Shown one piece after another: positions 22,636-34,147 of a stretch of 64,000 nt of DNA. The position numbers and the translations under genes were made by a program. How positions within the stretch are numbered: position 1 is the first letter of the stretch; each line of letters begins with the position of its first letter. Where the stretch lies: assembly GCA_027886185.1 (NCBI GenBank), contig WOAB01000093.1, forward strand, positions 1,550,001 to 1,614,000, given 5' to 3'. The notes beneath the pieces were generated by a model, which saw only the letters and a list, made by a program, of their open reading frames with translations, ran no database searches and was not told the DNA's origin. Source of the DNA: Rheum nobile. Taxonomy: Eukaryota; Streptophyta; Magnoliopsida; Caryophyllales; Polygonaceae.

Positions 22636-25450
22636 TCAAGAGGCATCGCGATCCTCAAGCAAGGCTGTATTAGTTGTCGCGGCATTTGCATCTATATCCG
22701 TAGTCTGGTCATCTCCCTCGGCAGGATCTTCGATTGGAGGCTCGCCAAAGAGATCCGTATAATCAGGAGTGAAGTAAACAATCTTGGAGTCAATCTCTCC
22801 GAACTTCGCCATTGCATGTCTTACTCCAATTCTTATTCCTTGTTCCCAATGGGGTCCTACCTCGTTAGCTACCTTGATCTAATAGTCCTCCGACTTGAGA
22901 TAATCGGTGACAACGCGTTCTGCCCTAGCGTGCCACTTTTCTGCCTCAAGATTTGATGCATCGCGCTGTGTTTTGAGCTCCGTTATCTCCTCATCCTTCT
23001 CAAACACGGCCTGCTGTAAATCTTCAACCTTCTTCTTGAGCGACGCGTTCTCTTCTTGAAGCTTTACCGCGTTGGAAATGGCCTTGTCACGCTCCGCCGC
23101 GGACTGCTCGGCTTGCTTAGTCAATGTTGCCACCTTCGCGCGAGCCTCTTTTTCCTCACAGATTCCTTTGCATTTTGTCTCTAAAGCATTGCAGTACGAT
23201 GTTGTTGCCAACATACTAAGATGAGCCTACAAAATCAATCAAGTATAGTAATGTTAAGAAGTAAAATGGATATGGCAAGATTCGAAGGCAAGTGAAAGAT
23301 CGCGTACCATTTCCGTGTACTTCATAGCCTCGAACTGAAGAAATGGCGCGGGCATGGAAGTTAGCCACTCCTTCTCTTTGGCACATACGTCACTTGGAAT
23401 GCCTAGCTTGTGCATATCCACCACAGAAGGCCCAGGCGCGGCGAAACTGGTTTTCCCCGTAGTACAAATAAGTGCAGGATCAGCGCTACTCTCAGACCTT
23501 GATCTCTTGCCTTCTCGGCTTGCTTGAGAAGTGTCATCACGCTTCTTGCCGTGCTGTTCCGTCTCTACTATGCCAGCTAGAGGTAGCGAGGAAGCTTTAG
23601 CCTCGCATGTGATCATCGCGTCAGAAACAAAAGCCAGTGCTTGCTCCCCTCTGGCCTGGTCATCTGTTGCTCCCTCCGTTGATGTTGATAGCAATGGAGA
23701 AGTCGGATTTCACCATCCCTGAGAATGCCACACTAGGTTAGTAAAGTGCGAGAAAATAAAGAATAGGAAAAAACGGATAATCACCCGACTCATCACGTTT
23801 AGTCGAACGCGGTAAACTCAACCCTGCTTTCTCTAAATTCTTCTGAGTAATCAAGCGTTTGTAGTCAGAGGCATCTCCTTGATTGTGAAATTAAGCTTTG
23901 CACGCGTCAATCTCCTTCTGATCTGGCTTGTCAGGACGCATGACATGACCTGGAAACAACTTACAGTTAAAGGCTGAACGAGAGGAGCACCGCGCTAAGA
24001 ACCATTTGTCTCTCCATTTACCCACGTTGGAGGGCTTACTGATGACATTCAAGGTAGAAAGACTAAGGTTGCAGAAGCCCTTGTCATACTTCAAGGTGAG
24101 AAGCTTGAGCATGTGTTGCGCGTCGGGAGTGAGGCCAGAGTGATAGCATCACATCGTGTATCCGCTAAGGTATCTCCACGCGTTGGGATATAGCTGAGTA
24201 GGGTTAAGGTTGAGCAGCCTTAGGAAGTCGCGGTAAAAATTAGGCAGAGGAAGGCGAAACCCAGCCTCAACGCTGGCTACGAAGATGGCCATGCAATTCT
24301 CATATCGTGCCATTGAAGTTCCTCCTTTTTCAGGAAGGCAGAGCTCTGTCCCGACCGACCAAGGAATTGATCACGCTAAATCTTCCAAGGTGGAGAGCGA
24401 GACACTTGTGGTCATTCCATAACTTCGCATGTCTTTCTCTGGATGATTCTTCATCATGAGAATCTCATCTGAAATCACCGCGGGAATAGGGGGAGGATCA
24501 GCATTCAAGCGATGGCTTGCGAAACTATCTGAACTCCGCGGTCCCTCGTCTTGGGGATTGCTTTGAGAGACGTTTTCCGCGGGAGAGTAGGAAACCACAC
24601 CCTTGGCCTTCACCTTCTCAACCCGCATTACTCGCCCCTGTGAAGCAGCTTTATCTCTGGTTTGACGCGATGATTCACTCGAAGATGAGGACGCGGTCTC
24701 GGATTCGGGACTCGAGGCGGACTCATGCTCTCTATACGCGTTCTCCACTGCTCTACCATAGGCATCACCACTCCCTGAGTTCGTTTCGCTTGACATGATG
24801 AAAAGATGTGGAGGGATGATTGCGCGCGATAAAACAAGTCATCTCTGAAAAGAAGATAAAAGAATTTAGTCACAAGGAACGAACAAGAACGTGCGCAATC
24901 AAGATAAGGCAAATGAAGGTCTCCAGGAAAAGAACGCGGTCAACAAGAAGTCGAGGCAAGCGAAGGTGTCAAAGGATTTGGAAGCGGAATTTGAAGAGTC
25001 AGGTTAAAAAAGAAAAAAAAAAGGAAAAAGAAAGAGAAGAAAGAAGGAGTTCTAGAGTGAAGTGTGACAGCAAATCCCTACGCTCCACGACCTACTAGAA
25101 CTCGCCGGATCAGGTTATTCAACCTTTCCCCCGTCCCTATTTTTACCTTCTCAGGGGAATACCCATTGGCACTGCCACCATCTCCATTGTTGCCCAGAAA
25201 AATCCAGAAGAACGAGAAGTAAAAAGAAAACGGCGAGAGAGAAAGAAGGAGAAAGCGCAGTTATAGGCAAGAGTAGTGAAAAATCAAGCGAAAAGCAACG
25301 CACAATCGAAGTTAGAGAATAGAGAAAGCCAAATTACCTGGAAATTTCAAGAAGAACGGTGAACATGAAGCGTTGGCTGGCGGAGAAACGGCGGAGGAAA
25401 CTCAAGCGACTCGGAGTGTACTCAGGAAGAGAGAAAAGGAGAAAGATGAA
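22636..25450 (-). pseudogene. Antisense intron-containing gene of element D (putative gypsy-type transposon domain, PF04195-like, plus coiled coil)
   Basis: The minus strand has the layout of a normal plant gene: TATA box at 25481-25488, a first leader exon ending at 25338 with a GT donor, an acceptor at 24844, and an ATG at 24796. The Ser-rich N-terminus is followed by a domain around 24340-24170 with the block EAGFRLPLPNFYRDFLR and LYPNAWRYL, which I recognise as the PF04195 type. Further exons end at 23785 and 23308. The next exon (from 23226) is a long Lys/Glu coiled coil, and the tail ends at 22636. The 81-bp intron 23307-23227 is GT-AG and keeps the frame. In-frame stops near 24376, 24147, 23894 and 22876 are each one transition from a sense codon, and the junction at 23785/23718 is out of phase. 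The gene is therefore decayed. Its function in the element is unknown. Confidence 0.7.
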
Positions 25451-25480
25451 GTGGGGGGTCTTCCCGCCTCTGTCCTCTCT

Positions 25481-25488
25481 TATATATA
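25481..25488 (-). promoter_or_regulatory. TATA box of the antisense gene in element D
   Basis: TATATATA on the minus strand, about 150 bp upstream of the first probable leader intron and 690 bp upstream of the ATG. It lies inside the element, separate from the LTR promoter. Confidence 0.55.
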
Positions 25489-25650
25489 AGGGAGTAACTG
25501 GGCCAAATTAATTAAGGCTTATTGAACAAAAGCCCAACCTGGATGAACAAAAGCGTCCTGGAGACACCTCATAAAGTGAAGTAAATGAACGCGGTAGTTA
25601 AACGCGTTCTCCATGTGTTGCCTTGATATCATCACGCGTTCATCATCAAG

Positions 25651-25661
25651 GCAAGGGGATG
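25651..25661 (+). other. Polypurine tract of element D
   Basis: GCAAGGGGATG lies directly before the right LTR start TGATGG, as expected for plus-strand priming. Confidence 0.75.
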
Positions 25662-26214
25662 TGATGGATCACGCTATTCTTGAATAGCACTGAACGCGTA
25701 GAACAACCGCGTTCATTCCTCTGTGTCTCTCAACCGACAAGCGAGGCCCTTGTTCAAGTCGTGCTCAGCCCTGGAATGATCGCGATGATTATTTGCATGT
25801 TGTGATGTCACTCGCCCAACGGAATGAAGCCACAGCTCAACCGCCATTGGATGCCGCCTTACTCGCGCACGACATTTCGCTCCATGCAAGTCACCGTTGG
25901 TTGACAAGTCTCTGCTCCTTGCCAGCAATCACAAGCAGGACTCGAACACTATAAATAGGCCTGAAGCTTCATTTTTTAGAGACCTTTTGTCGGATCGCCT
26001 ATTTTTTTGGAGAGAAAACGAGAGGTCTGTGTATGGTTCCCTTGTAAAGATTTGTTGAAATGTAATCGTCATTAGAATCATCGCGTTGATTATAAATTAA
26101 ATGTCTTTTTTACAAGTCTCTTGTCTATTGTTCGGAAGAACGTGTTCATTTTATGAGATAGTCTATATCGCGGCAAATCTATATTTTAGCAGCTCAAATG
26201 CATGTGAACCATCA
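25662..26214 (+). repeat. Right (3') LTR of element D, 553 bp
   Basis: Same termini as the left LTR, TATA box at 25950-25957, followed by the ATAGG duplication at 26215-26219. Confidence 0.93.
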
Positions 26215-26219
26215 ATAGG

Positions 26220-26417
26220 GTGATTGTATATACTCCATTTTATGATAGGTGTGTAGAATATAATTTTCTGAGTAGCATAATAAAACATGACATAGTGGTT
26301 GGACTTAATTGAAATAACCTAATGTTTAAAGAAATGTATAAAATTGAGATTCATGTAAAAATAGTCAAGTGTTGCATATGCTAGCATCATTATACAATAA
26401 TAATATTTATCGTATGT
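26220..26417. other. Non-TE flank between element D and the duplicated segment
   Basis: AT-rich sequence without repeats shared elsewhere in the window. It is probably original intergenic DNA next to GEK1. Confidence 0.45.
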
Positions 26418-27361
26418 GAGTATGTGTAAGAAGATACTATTAGTGTTGGTAAAGATGATAGATCACGTGAAAATAGATCTTCACTTGAGAGGGAGCTTGC
26501 TCATTAGTTTAACGAGCAATATAAAATAAAAAAAATTGCAAACAAAACAACATGTTTGAATATCAATTGATGCTACATTGCATGTTACGTTTTTGTGGTG
26601 AATTCAAATATGATTCGAATTCTTTTTGTGTTGTTCCTCGTAAAAAAAATATGTATCAAATAATGGATTTTGGTATAAAAATGCATCCACTCTTTTTACT
26701 TGAGCATAAATCTTGGACAAACAAATTGAAAAGCTAATGTATCAAAATAGGTTAGTGATATGATTCTGCTTGCTATTTGTCAAGCATGTTCAAGGGATAA
26801 GTGATTGTGTAACAAATTTTTTATAGCAAATGCATGATCTGGATTTCAATCTTATGACTGATATAGTTATTTGTTATGGACAAACTAAAGCATTCGTTGC
26901 ATCCATGTTTGCTAGTATGTCCTTCATACCAGACACACCACACATATATATGTATGTACTTCTTACATTTCAGCCTTCATAGTTGTTCTAATGGATTAGT
27001 TCTTTTAGCATTCCATCTCAACAAATGATCGGGGCGATGAGGTTACACTCTTCGACCCTTGTTATGAGGCATATGAGGAGTGGATAACTATGGATAGTCA
27101 TGTACCATCATTTCTTTGATATAAAATTGGAGAAAAGAGAAAATGAAAGTCACCTTATAATTTTTATACGTGTGATTTTATAATGCTTTCTTGTTGAATC
27201 ACCTATTTATATATGTGTGTTTTTATAATGCTTTCTTATTGAATTACACCAAATAGGTTGTGTCAAATGCTTTAAGCAATGATCTCATGCCAAGCAACAA
27301 AACAAAGACCATGTCAAACAACAACACAACACAAAGACCATCCCAAACAACAACACAAAGA
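26418..27361 (+). repeat. Left copy of a 944-bp duplicated segment containing the uninterrupted target site of element E
   Basis: From GAGTATGTGTAAGAAG to ACACAAAGA this segment matches 55356-57119 with only scattered differences, once the 813-bp solo LTR in the right copy is removed. Here GAGTA is embedded in ordinary sequence (CGTATGTGAGTATGTG), whereas in the right copy it abuts the LTR of element E. At its right end it is fused to E's gag (27362). No coding potential is visible. Confidence 0.9.
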
Positions 27362-27561
27362 CTGATGCTGGCTTTGTAGTACATGTCCTCTAATTGAGAG
27401 AAGAACTCCAGAGGTGTTTTGGAGCCTTGACGCGCCATGGCGATCTCCATTCGCATTTGATTTCTGTAGTCCGCTGGCACGTACTTCTATGTCATGACAT
27501 ACACGAGCTGGTGCCAATCCGTGATGGGAAAAAGGTGTCAACATTTGCGATCGTCCACGAA
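27362..27561 (-). pseudogene. Gag of element E, part 3 (C-terminal fragment)
   Basis: Encodes the gag block VPADYRNQMRMEIAMARQGS and the following FFSQLEDMYY helix, typical of the end of the gypsy gag core. Stops occur between this part and part 2. The frame runs straight into the duplicated flank at 27361, so the fusion protein beyond that point is accidental. Confidence 0.85.
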
Positions 27562-27566
27562 CCTGT

Positions 27567-29950
27567 TGTGATACCCCGTAATTTCGTAAGGTTATATTGG
27601 GAATTATGGAATTTTCCCGGACACCCGTTGTGTACGTCGGATTTAATTCAGGTAGCTTGAGACATTCTGTAATGTGCTCTGTATCTGTAATATTTTTCTC
27701 AGTGAAATAATATACAGACAAGGTGCCTTAGATTTTAATTGTCGTTCGCATACGATAATTTTTATCCCGGTTTAACGTCTGGTTCGTTCAAAGCTGAACG
27801 GGCGAGAAAAGGGAGAAACGGCGACCGCCGTGGTTGGGCCCGAGGAGTCAGCGTGTCAGCTTCTAGCTGGCCGCGACAGACCTGGCAACGGCGACCGCCG
27901 CATTTACGGCGACCGCCGCGTGCCCGCCGCAGGCAAAAACGGCGACCGCCGTGATTGTCCAGTGGGCATTGCCCGTTGGTCACCGGCGGAAATCGAGGGC
28001 ACCGATCTTGCTTTCGGCCGCATCTCAGGGTTTGGTTGAACGCTTCAGACACTTTGGCTATAAAAGGAGGTGTTAGGGGTGAGGTTTTGAGCCATCCCAG
28101 CACCAAACCTCTGCCAAATTCACCTCTCGCCGGAGTTGTGTTTTTGCCGGAATTTGAAAGTCTCGCCGGTGTTGCTTTGGTGTGGTTCCCGAGTGCCTTT
28201 GTGAAGCTTTTGGTTAGCCTTGGAGGTTAGAAGCCAAAGCAAGTCGAAGGAGGCCGAACCGCTCGTGTTTTGGAGTGAGTTTTCTCTCGTTCTGTGTCGT
28301 CTGAGTTCGTCACGGCGACCGCCGTGATGAAGACGGCGACCGCCGCCAAGAACAGCGACCGCCGCCAGTGCCCAGAACGCCTTCGTGGCTTTGGCTTGGT
28401 CGGTTGTCGTCGTGGCGTCTTTCCTTTCGTGTTCTTTCGCCGTGTTTAGATTCGTACTGTTTATGTCAGATCTAACTTAGGGTTCCTTTTATGGGTCGAC
28501 TCGAAGGTTGTTGTGCTGTCGGAACTATACCGTGTCGAGCCCGGAATCCAGTGACGTCTTTAGACTATTCTGCGGAGTAAGGCAAGTGGCGGTTCGCTCT
28601 TGCTCATTCGTTTCATATTTACATTAATTATCAGTAGTTTATCTGAGTAATTAATTTGGAATGAATATTCTGTTTGTCTGGAAACGGTTTTGTTAAACTG
28701 TTTTGAAAATCATATAATAGGTTGTATATCTGTTAGAACAACACTATTATCTGTGATCGCCTTTCGGGCCTTTATGTGGATTTATCCAGTAACTGTTGTT
28801 GTGCTATACTGTTTAGTTAGCACTAGTGGCTAGGAATGCTATATACCTTGAGGGGGTTTAGCTGTTTCTTTATAACTGGTACTTGGTGGTTCATCCCCAG
28901 TACTTTCTCTTTGGTCATGACCATACCCTTTCACAGGGTAGGCGCACTTTGCTAGTGCCAAATCTTTCAGGGTTCATCCCTTCTATAACTCTTGTGAGGA
29001 GATCTGATATCTCTTGTGAGGAGATCCGATATCTCTTGTGTGGAGATGTAAAAGCTTATAACGTAATGCTCGTTTTGGAATTAAATAAGATAAGTGCCCG
29101 AGTGCACATGATTAATATACCTTGGGCGAGTAGTGCAGCTAGGAAAACTCGTCTCGACTTTGATCATAGTACGTTCTCTTCCCAATCTGGATTCGCTGTG
29201 CGCGATGAGGTTGGTCGTGAACCGAAGCATCTCAGTCAACTTTTAAATCATTGTTGTATGATCCTGTAATCATTCCAGATTTGTCATATTTCATTACAGA
29301 CTCAATCTCTTGGAGTCTCGTTTCGAGTTGATTTCTGTGAAGATTCAGTCATCCAGAATCTTCTCTTATGCATACCTCTTGTTTATTCCAGTAGGAGTAT
29401 GGTGGTTGACAAGCGTACTCGATTATCATTCGAGGGACCAGGAGTCCAACCTAATACAACTGCTTCGAACCATTCTGCTTTTTACCCTTGCTAGTCTATT
29501 CAAGTAGACTAACCCACGAACTTTGTTCTCCGCATGTGGGCTGGTGTCATCCGTTCGATTCGGCACATCAGATAGAGTGAAGATTTGAGGAGACTAGATT
29601 GACTATGAAGACGACGGTTGTTTTTGGATGTTTTAATAATTGCTTTTAATTAGGTTGAGATCCTTAGGCAGGTGATCATTACGATCACAACCCTGTTTGT
29701 AAAATCTTTTATTAGTCTTCCGCTGTACTTTGTTTGAACTCTGTGTTTGGCCTATTCGGGATTGGGTTGTAATCCCGTAACTCATGTTTCATTTGATTGA
29801 TGTTTTGATTTGGACACTTTGATCATTATGTATCATTGTATGCCTTAAATTGTATTTAATCCGGTAAAGCCTTGGGTGATCTCGGTAAGGAACACTGGGG
29901 TCACTGGCGGTAATACCTTTCCAAATGGATTAAGATTTGGGGGTGTTACA
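27567..29950 (+). repeat. Solo LTR of the Tekay family (plus orientation), 2384 bp
   Basis: Begins TGTGATACCCCG and ends GGGGGTGTTACA, the reverse complement of the LTRs of element G as written on the plus strand. Perfect duplication CCTGT flanks it (27562-27566 and 29951-29955). No PBS, interior or second LTR follows: gag of element E resumes immediately. The TATA box TATAAAAGG lies at 28059-28067, with GGCGACCGCC motifs upstream (27812-27960) and downstream (28311-28375). Confidence 0.95.
28059..28067 (+). promoter_or_regulatory. TATA box of the Tekay solo LTR
   Basis: TATAAAAGG sits within the LTR between two clusters of the GC-rich 12-mer motif. The equivalent TATAAATA in element G is at 53091-53098 and 44543-44550 on the minus strand. 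Confidence 0.6.
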
Positions 29951-31050
29951 CCTGTGGTACCAAACGCGTGCAGCACCTCTGAAATGTAGCGTTGCCGTGT
30001 CAACATGCTCTTCTGGGGGGACTTTGCAATATCGCAAAGTATACTCTGTAGCCTGAAACCACTCAAGAAACACAACGAGATCGTATTCGCCAAAAAAATG
30101 CTCAATTTTGACTTTTATCTCGTGGCGGCTAAGCCATGGTATATGTGGAGCAGGGTGTGGCGCATAAGCGCGCTGGGCATCATCTTGAGCGCGATGTTGA
30201 TGACGGCGAGCTTGGCGAACCTGGATATCGTCAGTGACAAAGTCCCTAGGAGGCGTGTTGTAGTCAGCGCGTCCTTGTCTTCTTCTGGGAACAGGGATAT
30301 CGTGTTGGCGACGAAAGTCATACGGCATGTCTCTGTGGTGGTGGCCACGAGAGTCACGTATGTTCTCGCCTGGAACGCAATGCGGTGGTCCTACTGGTTG
30401 GAGTGGAGATGGAATCCAATCCGCTGGCCTATCTTGGAGTTCAATGGGATCACCAAGGGGAGGATGGAAGGAACCTGGATTGATGAGTCATGCGTCCTCC
30501 ATCTCCTCATCACCGAACTCGTGGAAATCATCATGGATAATCGGTGTCGTCGATCCATAGCCATCGGAGCCATAACGCGGAGTACGCGCACTTTGATGGC
30601 CAAGGTGATCGTTGACGTCGAAAGGCACTGGTGTGGGACCATGGTGACACTGACACGGCTCACTGTCTGTGACGCGATTAGGTCTACACGGCAAACCTGA
30701 GTTGCGTTCATCCCGTCTGGCGCGACATGCAAGAGGTATTGATGCAGTCTCGTGGCGGCGTCTTGTTTCTCTGACTTCATACCTGTCATTGAAGTCAAAG
30801 GGTTCAGAGTACTCACCATGGGAGTCATCGTCGCGGTCGGAGTCGCTGTCGTAGTCGGCTGGTGTTGCCCGCGGTGCATAGCGTTCGCGATGCGACACAT
30901 AGCCTTGGCGGCTCTCGATCACTGATTGGATCCTTTGAAGGTGAGGTTGCAAGTTGGAGGTAGATGGCATCACTCCTTTGCCCTTGTCCACACGATGTTG
31001 GCTTGGGCCGGCTTCAGTGTGACGCGGCGCGGCCAGAGTGTCCATAGGGA
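29951..31050 (-). pseudogene. Gag of element E, part 2 (matrix-like and core region)
   Basis: An arginine- and proline-rich region with a regularly spaced charged pattern (30490-31050) is followed, after an in-frame stop near 30486, by the core. The core has IEHFFGEYDLVVFLEWF and LHFRGAARVWYHR, the usual gypsy gag blocks. It ends exactly at the solo LTR duplication. Confidence 0.85.
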
Positions 31051-31055
31051 CCATC

Positions 31056-32730
31056 TGTAACACCCCCAAAACTTAACCCTTTTGGAAAGGTATTACCGCC
31101 AGTGACCCCAGTGTTCCTTACCGAGATCACCCAAGGCTTTACCATATAAATACAATTTAAGAAATGCGATTGATACACAATGATCAAGCATTAAATTCCA
31201 AAACATAACATTGTCGAGGAAACAAGAGTTACGGGATTACAACCCAATCCCGAATAGGTCAAAACATAGTTTACACCAAACACAGCGGAATACTAAGAAA
31301 GTATTTTACAATCGGAGTTATTGTCCAAAGGATCATAACCTGATTAAAGAAATAATTAAAACATTCAAAAACCACCGCCGACTCCATAGTCCTTCTAATC
31401 TTCTGAGCTACTTCTTAACTGATGTGTCGAATCAAACGGATGACACCGGCCAACCATGCAAGGGAAAAAATATTGGTTGGTTAGTCTAAATGAATAGACT
31501 AGCAAGGGTATAAAGCAGACTGGTTCGAAGCAGTCATATTAGGTTAGACTCATCGCTTCTCGGATAATAACCGATAACGGTAGTCAACCATCATATTCCT
31601 ACTGGAATAAACAAGAGATATGCACAAGAGAAGATTCTGGAAGACTGAATCTTCACAGAAATCGACTCGAAAGAAGACTCCAACGGAAATGAGTATTTAA
31701 GGAAGTAATGACAAATCTGGAAAGTTACAGAATCATTCAACAATGATTTAAAACTGACTGAGATGCTTCGGTTCACGACCAACCTCATCGCCTACAGCGA
31801 ATCCAGATTGGAAAGAGAACGTACTACATTCAAGTCAAGACGAGTTTTTCCTAGCTGCACTGAACTTAGCTGCACTATTCGCCCAAGGTGTATTAATTAT
31901 GTGCGTCAAGGTAGCACTTATCTGATTTATGTTTCAAAAACACACATCACGTTATAGACTTTTACATGTGTACCCCACCAATGGGACGGCACATCTTAGT
32001 ATACGTTTCGTCGAGAGTGACGTATATCGAAAGGTTTGTGACACCAGCTAAGTGTCCTGTCTCTACACACATGTGTAAGAGACCGATCATGATCATAGAA
32101 TAGTACCAGATGGGGACGAGCCATTCCGATACCAGATTATAAAGAAACAACTGGACAGAGTCCGAGTAACGTTCCTATCTAACAGTGCTAACTAAACAGT
32201 TACAGCACCACAACATTTATAGGATAAATCCACATAAAGGCCCAAAAGGCGATCACAGATAATAGCATTGTTCTAACAGATATACAACCTATTATATGAT
32301 TTTCAAAACAGTTTATCAAAACCGTTTCCAGACAAACAGAATATTCATTCCAAATTAATTACTCAGATAAACTACTGATAATTAATGTAAATATGGAACG
32401 AAAGAGCAAGAGCGAACCGCCACTTGCCTTACTCCGCAGAATAGTCTAAAGACGTCACTGGATTCCGGGCTCGACACGGTATAGTTTCGACAGCACAACA
32501 ACCTTCGAGTCGACCCATAAAAGGAACCCTAAGTTAGATCCGACATAAACAGTACGAATCTAAACACGGCGAAAGAACACGAAAGGAAAGACGCCACGAT
32601 GACAACCGACCAAGCCAAAGCCACGAAGGCGTTCTGGGCACTGGCGGCGATCGCTGTTCTTGGCGGCGGTCGCCGTATTCATCACGGCGGTCGCCGTGAC
32701 GAACTCAGACGACACAGAACGAGAGAAAAC
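31056..32730 (-). repeat. 3' LTR of element G, outer part (before element F)
   Basis: Matches 51222-52886 of the other LTR. Ends at the AAAAC target site of element F (32726-32730). It carries one more copy of the GGCGGTCGCCG-type motif near 32640-32700 than the other LTR has at the same place. Confidence 0.93.
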
Positions 32731-34125
32731 TGATAAGCACTACTTTGTAGGGCTTAAGTAAGAGTCTTTAGAGGGTTTATTGGTGCCATTCGGGTAGATC
32801 TAGGCACATTCATGTGCAAGGCGTTTGGAGGCGAAGTGTAGTGTTTATGGAGGTGTTTGAGTGATTTTGGATATCTAGGAGACACCGAAGAAGGAAGCCA
32901 CCAAGGAAAGACGCCAAAGGAGTGAAGAGACGAGTTGAGGAGCGGTGCGAGAGATCGCAAGGAAGAGCCATAGACGAGGAGACGTTCTGGAGCCTTGCCG
33001 CACCCGCGCCGAAGGCCACCGCCGCCAGCGGTGGAAGGAGCAGAAAGAAGACAAGCTACTGTTAAATGGCCGCACCCAGCGCCAGTCTCACCGCACCCGC
33101 GGCGAGATCGTCAGAGAACTGGAGCTACTGTAAATTGGCCGCACCCGGCGGTGGAGCCACCGCACCCGCGGTGGAGACGCGCTGAAAGTCTTTTACGAGT
33201 TTTTATTTCCCGTTTTATTTTATTTCCGAGACTTTGTTTCCAAGCTTGTTATTTTTCTTTTCTTTATTTCTGAATTATTACTTTAGTATTTAAGTTAGGT
33301 TTAAAACTCTTTTAGAGATCATCGATTCTCTAACCCTAGTTGCCACCTTTCTACGTTTTTCTCACAAACCCTAATGGAGAACTAAACCTCCATTGTTGCA
33401 CTTGACAGTTTGAAGCCAGCAATTGATTGGTTGTGAGTTTTCTACTCTTGTTCGTTTTCCTATCTAGTTGGATTGATTCTCTTGTGCTTGATTGATTATT
33501 GGTTTATGTTGATTTATCTAGATTGATCACCTAGGTTTATTGATATCTTCCTAAGTGCTAGGACTTGTGATTCCGGGTTCGGGTTGCATATCTAGTAGCG
33601 AACACGATTGTGCGTATAGGGGATCCGAGCGCATAATTGTGAGAGAGAGTTAATTGCATGCTTATAGTAACGGGTTGTTTCTATTGCATGTGTCTTGTTA
33701 ATCCTTGGTTGAATGCTATTGCTTTATTGAGTTCTGAAGGTTTTCAGATTTGATTTAGTAATAAGTACTATTAGGGCTGGTAGAACTAATAGTTATCTAT
33801 GATCGGGATAAGAACAACTATAGGAATATTAAGAACTTGAGATTGATAGAATTCTGTGATCGACCTTTCTATTGTTGTATGGATCTCTGTTGAGTGTGGC
33901 GCTTTTTCCCTTATTATTTACAACCATTATTTGCGGACTGTTTATTTGCTTTCTTATTGCTTGTTACGAAACACAAACAAACCCCCCCTAGTTCCTAGTT
34001 GGTAATAACGAATTGCACAAATTGATAACCTGACTCTCTATGGGATCGACCCTGTCTTGCTTACTATACTACTTAGTAGGTATTTTGGGATTTATTTGAT
34101 AGGCACCACGACTTTAGCCCTGTCA
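32731..34125 (+). repeat. 5' LTR of element F, 1395 bp
   Basis: Starts TGATAAGCACTAC and ends TAGCCCTGTCA. The region 32990-33180 carries GC-rich paired motifs (see separate entry), followed by AT-rich sequence up to the PBS. Confidence 0.96.
33070..33171 (+). repeat. Paired GC-rich motifs in the 5' LTR of F
   Basis: Two pairs of a CCGCACCC motif: 33070/33091 and 33139/33160, each 21 bp apart. The first member ends in AGCGCC or GGCGG, the second in GCGG. In the second pair the arms GCGGTGG and CCACCGC can form a hairpin. The same pairs recur in gag, pol, the 3' region and the other LTR (43268/43289, 43337/43358). Confidence 0.9.
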
Positions 34126-34129
34126 AATT

Positions 34130-34147
34130 TGGCGCCGTTGTCGGGGA
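34130..34147 (+). other. Primer-binding site of element F (tRNA-Asp)
   Basis: TGGCGCCGTTGTCGGGGA matches the 3' end of plant tRNA-Asp with one mismatch and starts four bases after the LTR. This is the typical Athila PBS. Confidence 0.9.

Larger units (their letters stand above)
21522..26214 (+). mobile_element. Element D: Tat-type LTR retrotransposon without gag-pol, carrying an antisense gene
   Basis: The two LTRs (21522-22072 and 25662-26214) are about 550 bp, begin TGATGG and end CCATCA, and are flanked by a perfect 5-bp duplication ATAGG (21517-21521 and 26215-26219). A TGGCGCC-type PBS follows the left LTR and a purine tract precedes the right LTR, so the element is on the plus strand. 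No gag, protease, RT or integrase is present. The 3.6-kb interior holds a tandem array of 50-bp hairpin units and a complete-looking gene on the opposite strand. It must have been moved by proteins supplied by another Tat element. Confidence 0.93.
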
